A stretch of DNA of 64,000 nucleotides from Bryoerythrophyllum caledonicum (Eukaryota; Streptophyta; Bryopsida; Pottiales; Pottiaceae): the NCBI GenBank assembly GCA_963971425.1, contig OZ020517.1, positions 19,248,904 to 19,312,903 of the forward strand. The letters are read 5' to 3'. Of this stretch, positions 33,936 through 44,869 are shown piece after piece; within the stretch, counting starts at the first letter, position 1, and every line of letters begins with the position of its first letter. The position numbers and the translations under genes were made by a program. Under the pieces are notes generated by a model. It was not told where the DNA came from. It ran no database searches and saw only the letters and a list, made by a program, of their open reading frames with translations.

Positions 33936-34515
33936 TTTAGAGGATTGAGAAAAATATTGTATTAAACACGCAATTAAGCAATTATGCACTTGGCCATTTA
34001 AAAGTGCACTTGGGTACAACGACGGCCATTGCAAACAAAAGTGGCAAAATTGAAAAAAAAAATGTTTTTCAAAGAAAAAACGTTGAGCTTTTGCAACAAT
34101 ATTATGTACAATCATGGTTGTTAATATTGGAAGCAATTTTTTGGCATTTTCAACTAATTTTTGGTGGCCCCCCGTTAATACTAGATAAATGTGTATTTAA
34201 TATAGTTTTACAATATTTCAAAGATAGATTTGAAGGATTGTAGTATACAAACAGGCGTAATCCCAAAAAAACATACTTTATGCAAGGGTTGGAAGTTGAT
34301 TAAAAGATATTCTACGTGGTACATAATGCATACAATGGTGGAAACTAAATATAGATGCTTCTACAAATGGACTTAGCACCAATAGTAAAAACACCTTTAC
34401 TCTATAGGATTAATGATATAACGTCTAACATCACCCTTAGAATATACTACTCTTACACATACACTATATATCAATTACCATACACAACTAGTATACTCTC
34501 ATAAAGGCACACTAT

Positions 34516-34779
34516 CTACTTCATAGAATTTAGGGCTACTTGCAAACGGTCGTCATCGATAGCTTGGGTTTGCATTGCAATATATTGTAGTATGTGAGCA
34601 TTTGCCGATTGAAGAATGCGAATCATGCTTTCAACCTGCACTCCCAATACATTGCGCTTTCTCCACCCGCTGGCCCTAGACATGGTTCTTTCCGGTGTGT
34701 CTACCCAAGAAAGCATATTGTCCCTTTGGATGTGTGGCCGTATCGAAGGAGTCTGAATCGTGCGGCTCTCCATTATCAA
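34516..34779 (-). pseudogene. Possible fragment of a transposon-type gene
   Basis: An 87-residue frame ends IRILQSANAHILQYIAMQTQAIDDDRLQVALNSMK before a stop. The amphipathic helix and preceding basic GWRKRN look protein-like rather than random, but no upstream exon could be joined with confidence and no family is recognised. Confidence 0.25.
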
Positions 34780-34924
34780 TATTGAAAAAATCTGAACATT
34801 ATGGCTGCACGTTAGTCAAAATACATGTACTAATTGTTAACCTTCAAAGCACCATTCATCTGATAAAATATATGTTTCTAAACACATATATAAAAAACTT
34901 TTAAAACCAAGTAAACTGAACTCT

Positions 34925-35036
34925 CGTAATTGACTCAGCCTAGGGAAGAAAATGAACCATGTTGTCTATTACAAAAACTTTAATCCTTCAATCCGTATTG
35001 TCAAATCTTTTGAAAGCTTCTGAGTATGTTACTAAA
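34925..35036 (-). mobile_element. piggyBac-like fragment (inverted) interrupted at its internal TTAA
   Basis: 'gggaagaaaatgaacca', 'caatccgtattgtcaaa' and 'gagtatgttac' follow the reverse complement of the 37416-38360 element up to its internal TTAA site, where the next copy (starting CCCTTGAAG at 35037) begins. The other half was not found. Confidence 0.5.
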
Positions 35037-36605
35037 CCCTTGAAGAAACAAGGCATTTTCACAACAAAATACTTCACAATTGTTCATTCTAGTAAAATGA
35101 CTACTAAAGAAAAACATAATTTTTGACACATCTAATTATATGACTTCAATTCATACTTATTAGCCATTAAAGGACCAAGTGTCCGGAATTGACAATTTGA
35201 AAGATCAGCCAGACTCCTATGGCGTCAATTTCTAACATTTTTCTATTAAACATGTACTGTAGATGGGCATTACTAACACCTTAATGGGAGATGAAATTTT
35301 TCTCCTATCCAATTTTCATGACAAAATTCTAGGCTTTTCAGTTTTATTTGGCAAAATCGGGCACGTCGGGCACCTGAAAAAACATTTATTAGGATATTCT
35401 ATTGAAAGTGAGAATTTTAATACTAGCAAGTAATATTGTTTCCTTTCATATTGTACTAAAACTTATTATCTTTAGTGAAAAATAGCATATTAGCCTAAGT
35501 CAAACATTCTCACACATGGTAACACATTGTCGGGAGAGGTCCCAAAAAACTTCTTCCTTTGCTCATAAAACTTAGAGGTCTTTGTATTTTTTTGCCCTTA
35601 TTTATTCCACATCAATATGTGGTGTGAACTTTCCTATTGACCATTTGGATTGTCAATCTAAAATATCTTAAGTTCACAAAAAAATAAAACGTTAATTGAG
35701 AATTTTTGAACCTCGACTTCTTGCATAGTTGTTTTGAATATGCTACTAAACTCTTCTACATCTAAAAATTCGTGTATAAGGAACTAACATCATGTTTAAT
35801 ACGATGGTATTGGATTTAGATATTGTGTAGTGCAATAATTTGATACCAAGTGAAGTCAAAGTCTATTGATTCGGTAAACGCAGGAAAGAAAATGAACCAT
35901 TTGCTTGACTTCAAATACCATAATTTTCTGATTGGTGCGGTCATACTTTATAAAAAAAAATTGAATATGTAATTTACCACGTCTTCATTTAGATCGTACG
36001 GTAAAAAAAAGAGATAAACAATTTTTATTTCCTTCTTTATACATTGCACTAGAATCAAACAGTTTGAAGTGTTTTTGATGTGAAACTGTCACAATACCTT
36101 AGGAGTTAAGCACGTCCTCACAAATTTTCGTAAATTTTCACCGCACGGATTGAAAGATTATAGTGTTCAAAGTACAGAATACATAATGTTAAAGTACATT
36201 ACCATCCTATTAATTTTGATGTTATTTCTTTTTACACGAATTTTAAGAGGTAGACAAAGGGTGTAGCATAGTCAAAACAGTTGTACAAGGAGTGGAGATT
36301 CAAAATTTACCATCCTATTGTGCTTTATTTTTTGATGACCTCATCATGTTTTAATATGAGAATTCAAATGTTCAAAAAGAAGGTTTACACCACATCATTT
36401 TATAGAGAAAATAAAATGAAAATTATATGAAGATCTCTAAGCTTTATGTGGAAAGGAAGAAGTTTAGTTTGTACCTTGCCTAACAATGTGTGACCATGTG
36501 TATGTGGAATTGACTTAGGTTAATGTAGAAAATTTCACTAAAGACAACAAACGTATTTTATTGATACGAAAACAAATAATATTACTTACTATTATTGACA
36601 CCATT
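35037..36605 (+). mobile_element. piggyBac-like copy split by a nested copy
   Basis: The left part, 35037-35159, carries the 'tacttcacaattgttcattctag' head of the family. The rest resumes at 36110 ('cctcacaaattttcgtaaattttcaccgcacggattgaaag') and runs to about 36605. The break falls at the internal TTAA that precedes 'gtaatat..cacaaaatttc' in other copies. The right terminus is not intact. Confidence 0.7.
35164..36105 (-). mobile_element. piggyBac-like element nested in another copy
   Basis: Starts CCATTAAAGGACCAAGTGTCC and ends ...GTCACAATACCTTAGGAG, the family termini in reverse orientation. Flanks are TTAG (35160-35163, one change from TTAA) and TTAA (36106-36109). 942 bp, non-coding. Confidence 0.75.
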
Positions 36606-37406
36606 AGAACAAAGGGATTGTACATCCACAGAAAGGATATTCTACAAACAATATAGTATAGAAGATCGATCAAGAATCAATCTGAAATATGTATAGAAAT
36701 AATTGATTACCTCAAAGTATGTTGCAGGTGTTAGTGATACAGACATCATTGTTTGATGGCGTTCAACATTAAATCACCATTCCGTTCTTGTTGTTGGACA
36801 TGTTTTCAACTCTTCCAAGAAACCTGCAAAATGTGCATAAATTTTTTATGGTGATTTGTTAAAATCATATGATAAAAACTAACAAGTATCTTCATATTAT
36901 TATTTATATATTATTAGACCAAAGGTTTAATATAATATGTAAAAAAATTATACAGTAGAAAAAACAAAGTCAAAAGTCAAAAGTCAAAAGTTAAAATTGG
37001 ACAAATCAGTTTGAGGCACAAGGTTTGAACTTCCACTTAAGGTTTCTTTACAAACCCTAGAGGTCTCTTCTCTTCCCAATTTCAAAGGTGATCTCTCTTG
37101 CAATCATGTTGAAGCCATGTCAATTTTTATTTTCATGTACTAATTTTTGTGGGCTTTGCATGTGATGTGCAGACCGGAGGAGGAAATTTGTGCTTAGAGG
37201 GAACTTATGGGAACAAGGTAAGTTTTCCTAACTTTGTTTATTTGTTGAATTAGAAATAGGCAACCCAAAGTTAAATGATAGTTACAATTTACAATAGCGT
37301 AAGGTGAGGCAAAATCAATCTATAAGCACACAAAAAGGACACCAAATAATATGTTCAAATCAAATTTAGAAGAAGTTGAAAGTTTATAAAAGGTGGAAAA
37401 CATCAA
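36606..37406. other. Gene-free spacer
   Basis: AT-rich, with a short run of GTCAAAAGTCAAAA repeats near 36970-36990 and no supported gene. 37030-37215 has moderate composition (plant UTR-like 'acaaaccctagaggtctcttctcttcccaatttc'), but no open frame follows. Confidence 0.4.
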
Positions 37407-38576
37407 CTACATTAACCCCTAAGGTACCAAGACAGTTTTACACCAAAAACACTTCAAAATTAATGGATTCTAATGCAATGAATAAAGAAGGTAACAAAAA
37501 CTTTGATTTTTAGTTCTGACCGTAGGATCTCAATAAAGGCTTATTAAGTAATACATGTACAAAATTTCATAAACTTTGACTGCACGGATTAAAAGATTAT
37601 AGTGTTTGAAGTCAACCAAATGGTTCATTTTCTTCCCTGCGTTTAGTGGATCAGCAGACTTTGACTTCAGTTGGTGTCAAAAAATTTCACTACACAAGGT
37701 CTAAATCTATTACCATCTTGTTAAGCATGATGTTAGCTCCTTACACACCAATTTTTAGAGGTAGAGACGGGGTGTAGCATATTCAAAACAAGTGTGCAAG
37801 GAGTGGAGGCTCAAAATTTGTTAATTCAAACTTTAATTATTTTTGAACTTAATATGTTTTTGATTAATAATCCGAATGGTCGATAAGAAGGTTTACATTA
37901 CATACTGTTGTGGAAAAAATAAAAAGTGAAAAATATGAAGATATCTAGGTTTTATGTGGAAAAGAAGAAGTTTTTTTGATACCTTGCCCGACAATGAGTG
38001 ACAATGCATGAAAATGTTTGACTTGGGTTGGTATGCTATTTTTCACTAAAGACAAGAACTTTTTTTTGACAACATGAAGGGAAGTAATATTACTTGCCAG
38101 TATTGAAAATCTCACTTTCAATAGAGTGTCCTATCAAAAGTTTTTGGAGGTGCCCGAGGTGCCCGCCCTCCCCATTTAAAATTCAAAACCCTATAACTTT
38201 TTCATCAAATGTCCAATTTTGGAAATAATTGTTTTTCCACTGATCTCTTGGTAATGTCTTTCTATAGTAAAAATTTTAAAGTGGAATGTTGGAAATTGAC
38301 ACCATAGGAACCTGACCGGACTTTCAAAAAGCCCTTTTTGGACACTTGGTCCTTTAGGGGTTAAAGATGATATTTAGTGTAACCACACTAATGTTTTTGG
38401 ATAAGTAATAACATTTTTCTTTAGAAGAAGATTTTTACCGAGGGCACGCTTATCAATACTATTTAAAGAGAGTTATCATTGTTAACATAGTTGGTAAAAA
38501 TATTCGTCAAAATTAAACACTTATAGCACTTTTAAACAAATTAGTGTGGTTAACACTAAATATCATCTTTAGTGTA
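37407..38576. mobile_element. CTACACTAAA-family MITE interrupted by a piggyBac-like element
   Basis: The left tip CTACA-TTAA (37407-37415) is separated from AGATGATATTTAGTGT (38365 on) by the inserted element. Rejoining at TTAA restores a terminal repeat matching the right end ATATCATCTTTAGTGTA (38560-38576). The interior shares CATAGTTGGTAAAAATATTC with the 24731-24943 copy. MITE length without insert is about 220 bp. Confidence 0.8.
37416..38360 (+). mobile_element. Complete non-autonomous piggyBac-like element
   Basis: 945 bp. The left end CCCCTAAGGTACCAAG and right end CTTGGTCCTTTAGGGG are inverted (14 of 16 matches). Both flanks are TTAA (37412-37415 and 38361-38364). piggyBac elements are known for TTAA duplications and CCC..GGG ends. 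No transposase; internally AT-rich with no conserved frame. This is the reference copy for the family in this window. Confidence 0.85.
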
Positions 38577-38768
38577 CTGAGTGACATCAAAACCACTACA
38601 ACTGAAGCCATGTGTAGCTACACAAATCAGCCCACAAATTCAAACCCTAGCCGCCACAAAACAAAACCCTAGCCGCCGCCACTAGGAATCCAAACCCTAA
38701 ACTAAAAAACCCTAGCCATCGCGTTCCCATGAGATCCTAGACGATCCCATGGAATTCCGTAGACTAGA

Positions 38769-39900
38769 GGTGTGCGCGCGCACACCCCCAACTGCGCACA
38801 CCCCCAACTACTGGTGCTCCTCCATCTAGCACATCCGGACGAGATCTTGGACAAAAATTTCTGAGAGCATTAGCAGCTGATAATTCTGAGAGATGAACAC
38901 GCTTACATGAGGATCAATGATTCGAATTGACACACTATCGGAGCAGACGTGGAGTCATTGGAGCGGATGGTTGGATCTATAGAGTCTCACAACGAGGAGG
39001 CCAACTCCCCTACATCTGAAAGCAACGAGAAGTAGACGAGAAGAACATCCCTGTAAAGATCAACAAGCTCGGTTTCCTCTTGTGAGCATAATTTCAGTGA
39101 GATTAGATTAGGAACGGAGCGCATGAACTAGACTCGCGCGAGACAGAAGAAGCGCTGGCACGTAAGCGCAAGAACGTATACTCCCTGCTGATCATCGTGC
39201 ACTCGCAGCGAAGCTGCAGAAAAGAAGGCCCGAAGATACTTCCACCAACTAGGCGACGGTCGATGCGGCGCAACTCCAAGAATTACCTGTGAAGACGTCG
39301 GGTCATCTTCACCGTGACGTCTTCAGCGGACGTCAGGTCATCTTCACAGGGTCGGGTCATCTTTAACAGACTTCAGGTCGGAGGTCATCTTCACAGGTCA
39401 TCTTGACAGGGTCGAGTCATCTTCAACGGACGTCGGGTCAGAGGTCGTCTTCGCAGGTCATCTTCACAGGGTCGGAGGTAGGTGCGGAGGTCTTCACAGC
39501 AACGTTGCTCGTCGTCTTCACAGGTCATCTTCACAGGGTCGGAGGTAGGTGCGGAGGTCTTCACAGCAACGTTGCTCGTCGTCTTCACAGGTACCACGTG
39601 CGGCCTTCACCCGCGCGCAAGTTTCCCGACCTCGTTGCCATTAGTACTTGGAACGGCGCAAACACGGAGGTCTGCGCAGGACTCGGGTCGGCGGAGGTTG
39701 GCGCAGACGTGCAGGTTGGCGCAGACGCGATGGTCTGTAGAGGTCGGCGCAGAATCCCTCTCTCTCAAACCCCTCTTCCAAACCCATCTCTCCCGAATTC
39801 TAGCCGCCTACATCTTCCCTCTCCTCCTCAACTCTTCTCCATTGTCCTCCCTCACAACCTCCCTCACAATTACTGCCAGGGGTGTGCGTGCGCACACCCC
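38769..39900. other. GC-rich block bounded by GGTGTGCG palindromes
   Basis: The left boundary GGTGTGCGCGCGCACACC (38769-38786) is a perfect 18-bp palindrome. The right boundary GGGGTGTGCGTGCGCACACCCC (39879-39900) has perfect 10-bp arms around TG. Between them the DNA is GC-rich and repetitive. Two open frames at 39403-39946 derive from the 67-bp repeats and show no family resemblance. It could be a mobile element that captured plant gene leader sequence ('aaaccctagccgcc' lies just outside). Nature unresolved. Confidence 0.55.
39300..39600 (+). repeat. 67-bp repeat and related GTCATCTTCACAGG motifs
   Basis: AGGTCATCTTCACAGGGTCG begins perfect 67-bp units at 39455 and 39522, and a third start is cut at 39589. 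Shorter variants of GGTCATCTTCA recur from 39300 to 39450. Confidence 0.85.
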
Positions 39901-40099
39901 TCGTAGGACTACCCAACGGTGCAATGGATTGATACCCGCATTTTGAAATCCTAATCCGAAACCCTAAAATGATACCCGAAGTTCATATTGTGGTTGATAA
40001 CCGGGTAGTGGTACCCAGGAAGTCATACCCTGCTGGTGATACACTTGTTATTGATACCCAATGTACATTGGTCCATGAATTATGTTGAGAATATCTCAT

Positions 40100-40480
40100 C
40101 CAAAAATCGTAAAAAATGCTTGTTTTTGTGCAATTAGCAAGGAAGAAAGAGTAAAGTTTTTTTTGTGGTTCCAACCGTAGGATCTCAATAATGACTTATT
40201 CAGTAATATGCTCACAAAATTTCATAAAGTTTAACCGGTCAGATTGAGAGATTATAATGTTTGAAGTAGAGAAAAGGCTCATTTTCTTCCCTACGTTTTC
40301 TGGATCAGCAGACTTTAACTTCAATTGGTGTCTAATTTTTGCACTATAAAAGGTTTCAAATAATTACCATAATGTTAAGCACGCTGTTAATCCCATGCGT
40401 ACCAATTCTTAGAGGTAGAAAAAGAGTGTAGCACATTCAAAAACATTGTGCAATGAGTGGAGGTTCAAAAATTCTCAATT
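40100..40480 (+). mobile_element. Truncated piggyBac-like element copy
   Basis: 'ccgtaggatctcaataatgacttattcagtaatatgctcacaaaatttcataaag' and 'ggatcagcagactttaacttcaattggtgtc' match the left half of the 37416-38360 element. Both ends are missing. Confidence 0.65.
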
Positions 40481-40499
40481 CACGTTCGGTGGGTGGTAT

Positions 40500-42490
40500 A
40501 TATTTATATATTGGCTGGTCCATATGATATGTTTGATTTTGGAATCCCTCTGCAATAGTGTGGAATTGCTTGATTATGTATGTTTTTGCATTATAAAATA
40601 CAGTGAGGTACTTTACATTGTCTTAGGAAATTGCATATATATTTTTGTATCTCTTATACATTGTATTTGTAGTGCAGTACTCTAAAATCTTATAATAACT
40701 CAAAACACATTTATAATCTCTTTGGCCACATGATTATTATTTTGTAGCACGATTTGCAAATTAGATTAGAAATCTTATATTTTCTAAAAAAAGGTAGCAA
40801 ATATAAAAAATATATCACTTATATGAACATGAAGATGTCAATGTTTGACACGACAAACACCAAAATTTTGTCACAAAAAACAAACTAAACTCTTGCCAAA
40901 TTTTGATTTTTTTAAAGTTAGGAGCAAAAAACTTGCGGCTTTCTACCAGCAATCAGTGCACTTGGCTAAGTGCATAATTGCTTAATTGCGTGTTAGTAGA
41001 GTTTTCAAATCATTGTAGAGCATACCCTCAAATTCTTAATGTAATAAATAAGGTTCACAATCATTTCAAATGAATATAGAATGGGTCTTTTGTTATGATA
41101 TCTTCCTTGTACAAATATGCGATTGTCAAGACATGTAATAAATTATATCAAAAGAATTTTTAAAAAGAATTGTTTTGCTCATACAACTATATAACTAGCA
41201 AACAAAATCTAGATATTGATATCAATGGTATTAGAGGTTATCCATGGTACTTTTGAATGCTTTTTAAATAGTTACTATAGTTTATACACATTAAAAATAC
41301 AAGCAAAATAATGCAAATTTTCCTTTTAAGTTATTAGACATTATTTCATAAAGTTTATCTATATTAAGTTCTTTTTTGTATTCAATAATGTTATGTTAAG
41401 TCACATTAAACAATAAATTTATAAAAAATTCAATTAGTTTTAGAAAATGACAAAAAATAAGAGGCTACAAACATTAAACAAATAACATATAATTTTGTAA
41501 TTTATAAACTTATCAAATATTTAAAATATGTACATGATATAAATTAAATCCAAATTTAAATGAGATTATTAAAACTTAAACTGTACCTTTAGATATGATT
41601 TTTTAATATATAAATTTAGCTAAATTAACTTTTTATAGATAACTTCACAATGTAGTAAATTTGATTATGCAAAATATAAGCAATGAGAACTGAAATAAGT
41701 TTTGTTGCATTATGATCTTAATGTTATGTAAATGGCAATATAGCAAAAAAATTAAAGATGAAAAATATTTTTTAAGATTTTGAATTGCCTGATGGAATTT
41801 TAAAATAGATAAAACTAAAAATTGGCATTAAAATATATATTTTAAAAATTACTAGCACAATTATATCCTTTTATGTTTGAAATGTTTAATGCTTTCATGT
41901 ATATTCAATAATTCGATATTGTAGTGTATAAAAATTGGTTAATATTTCAAGATGAGAAACTTTAAATTTCAGCATTTATTATCAAGTATGCCCCTCTATA
42001 CACTGAAACTTATATGTATAGATGAGCCGCTTAAATATAACCTTAAGCGGCAAGGTACTATAGAGATGAATCGTGCTACTGTAGAGTTGACCATTGCACT
42101 TTTTTGAGGCGGATACTTTTATTTTGGCTACCTTCATTGTTTTCACTCAAAAACACATAGAAATTAAGGATTCTACCTTTTTTGAAAAATAGTTTTTCTA
42201 TTTTTAGATCAAGTTATAATAATTCTATTCACTATTTGGATTTTAGATCCAAAAATTATATATTTGTTTAAAAAATCAAATTTTTTTCCTAAGTAAAGAG
42301 CGACTTTCTATTCCCCTAGTTGTTGTAAGTCCATTTTTCTTATTGTAAACACCTCCATTATTTGTGATTTCTGGAGGTGTCTACCTCAGAAGGGGGAAGT
42401 AGTTCTAGACCACTTACCCTTGCCAAGTACGCATGGACATAGTTGTGGAACAAACATACACTTTATTCATGCCAACCCCCCTCTAGGGAC
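40500..42490. other. Very AT-rich gene-free region
   Basis: Nearly 2 kb of strongly AT-rich DNA with no convincing frame, repeat array or element end on either strand. Confidence 0.5.
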
Positions 42491-42497
42491 CGACGTC

Positions 42498-43175
42498 CTT
42501 CTTCTTCTTCTTCTTCTTCTTCTTCTTCTTCTTCTTCTTCTTCTTCTTCTTCTTCTTCTTCTTCTTCTTCTTCTTCTTCTTCTTCTTCTTCTTCTTCTTC
42601 TTCTTCTTCTTCTTCTTCTTCTTCTTCTTCTTCTTCTTCTTCTTCTTCTTCTTCTTCTTCTTCTTCTTCTTCTTCTTCTTCTTCTTCTTCTTCTTCTTCT
42701 TCTTCTTCTTCTTCTTCTTCTTCTTCTTCTTCTTCTTCTTCTTCTTCTTCTTCTTCTTCTTCTTCTTCTTCTTCTTCTTCTTCTTCTTCTTCTTCTTCTT
42801 CTTCTTCTTCTTCTTCTTCTTCTTCTTCTTCTTCTTCTTCTTCTTCTTCTTCTTCTTCTTCTTCTTCTTCTTCTTCTTCTTCTTCTTCTTCTTCTTCTTC
42901 TTCTTCTTCTTCTTCTTCTTCTTCTTCTTCTTCTTCTTCTTCTTCTTCTTCTTCTTCTTCTTCTTCTTCTTCTTCTTCTTCTTCTTCTTCTTCTTCTTCT
43001 TCTTCTTCTTCTTCTTCTTCTTCTTCTTCTTCTTCTTCTTCTTCTTCTTCTTCTTCTTCTTCTTCTTCTTCTTCTTCTTCTTCTTCTTCTTCTTCTTCTT
43101 CTTCTTCTTCTTCTTCTTCTTCTTCTTCTTCTTCTTCTTCTTCTTCTTCTTCTTCTTCTTCTTCTTCTTCTTCTT

Positions 43176-43205
<30 letters not shown>
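42498..43205 (+). repeat. Perfect (CTT)236 trinucleotide tract
   Basis: 708 bp of uninterrupted CTT (GAA on the minus strand), with no variant unit seen. The long Leu, Ser, Arg and Lys runs predicted in its frames are artefacts of the repeat. Homopurine-homopyrimidine mirror tracts of this kind can form triplex DNA (established for GAA/TTC). Confidence 0.95.
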
Positions 43206-43206
<1 letters not shown>

Positions 43207-43630
43207 TTTCTGGCGTGCAATGACCTAACACAACGTAGAACATAGATCCATTGATTTTATGCAATGTGTAATGGAAAAATATGCCATTATCTCGAGTCAA
43301 AGTACATTGATCTTGTCCGGGCATAGTAGAAACGAATCAATTTTGCACTCTTCAAATGCATATATCTTTCAATCCGTACGGTCAAATTGTACAAAAATTC
43401 TAGGGTTTCTTCTTGTAGTAGTTAGCTTGAAGATCCAATGGTTTAAAATAGTAAGAAAGTGTTCAAATAAGTCTAATAATATCTCATTTCAAAGTGGCAG
43501 ATTTGGGGTGGTTTTGGTGAAGCACAAGGCCCGGTCTTTTCGCGGTTAAATTGATCACAATATGTGACACGTCAAAAGGAATGATTCATGATTTTGGGAT
43601 ATGATACTTGGTTATGTGCATATAAAGAGT

Positions 43631-43938
43631 CTACACTAAACATCGCATTTAGTGTCGTCTACACTAAATACGAACCCTTACACTAAATGTAAGAATTACA
43701 ATTAGTGTAATGACACAACATTACACTATATGTGAATGGCAATACAAACGGGTGTTTTTTTTTTTTTTTTACTTGTGCACAATTAGTGTATAAAAAAGCT
43801 TGCCGCAGTTTATAAAATCACTACTAGTGTATGAAAAAGCTTGCCGCAGCTAACACTAATTGTGAACAAGTTTGCAAATAGTGTAGTAGGGTAATTACAC
43901 TATTTGTGTGACTACACTTAATGCGATGTTTAGTGTAG
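43631..43938. mobile_element. CTACACTAAA-family MITE, 308-bp form
   Basis: The ends CTACACTAAACATCGCATT and AATGCGATGTTTAGTGTAG are perfect inverted repeats, identical to the tips of the 24731 copy, but the interior is different. It contains paired ACACTAATTGTG motifs, a T16 run and two direct copies of AAAGCTTGCCGCAG. An isolated tip (TTACACTAAACATC) lies at 44468. Confidence 0.85.
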
Positions 43939-43981
43939 TGTATAAAAGTGACTGTAGCCAAAGTACCACTAAAGTAAGCCT

Positions 43982-44459
43982 GCCTAAAACCGCCAATATC
44001 CCATGGCCGCCAGCTACTTTTTCACCAAAAACCGCCACTATTTTGCACATGTAACCGACTCTCTATTTTTAATGGTGGGAGAAAAGGATAGGGTGGCATG
44101 AATTGGATGCACAGTTGGTGGTTTTAGGAAAATGGGATCTTCTAGACTTATTGTACATGCAAGAGTGGAGAAAATGGAATATTTCTAGAATTAGTTTATG
44201 GTTGACTCATTGCCGGTTTTTAGTTGTTATGCATGCGGTTTTAGGCCATTTGTGGGAGGGTCATGGCCCCCACCTACTGACAGTGACCCAACATTCTTCA
44301 CATGGACCTTTGAAAAATCATAACTAATTCACATTTAATCGGAAAAATATAAAATCACTTGGGTTGAATTTGTAAGTCTATTGGCTACTACTGAAAAATA
44401 AATGTAATATTGTTTGGGCTTTCTATACATACACATTGCTTAACTTGGCGGTTTTAGGC
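43982..44459. mobile_element. Inverted-repeat element with GCCTAAAACCGCCAA ends
   Basis: GCCTAAAACCGCCAA (43982-43996) and TTGGCGGTTTTAGGC (44445-44459) are perfect 15-bp inverted repeats bounding 478 bp. Internal ACCGCCA/TGGCGG-like copies occur. No gene inside. Confidence 0.6.
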
Positions 44460-44869
44460 ATAACGACCTTACACTAAACATCAAATTCAGTGCAGTTACT
44501 ACGATGTCCTTCGACGTAGATCACACAGGCCAAGAAATATGGATCAAGTGCCAGAACGCTTCACATTTGGACGAAGCAGCAAATGCATGGCGCGAGGGAC
44601 AGATGGCCGTAATCACAAATGCCACGTCCTCGGGTCACACAATATTTAACATAATTTACAGGTCCAGTTCTCTTCTTCGTTAACAGGCCATTGATCATTA
44701 CAACACTTGCTGAACATTCTCTTCTATCGATTGACTACGTCTTTGTACGAGCAGGCTAAGATTTTTCTGAATCCAGCAAGACCTTCAGTTGCAGTTCGGA
44801 GTAGAATTCTTTCATACTAAGCTTCATTGTAGCTAGCTGCTGTTGTTGATCGATTTTCAGTAGTTGAAG

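Noticed and set aside
38769-39900. Helitron, because of the 3' hairpin-like palindrome
   Set aside because: No 5' TC start or CTRR 3' end at the right spacing, and palindromes occur at both ends.
39403-39946. 150-170-codon frames in the GC-rich block
   Set aside because: They are overlapping frames created by 67-bp repeats with no recognisable domain.
42420-43324. Long open frames of poly-Leu, poly-Ser, poly-Arg and poly-Lys
   Set aside because: They are the translations of the CTT/GAA tract on both strands, with no supporting flanking coding sequence.
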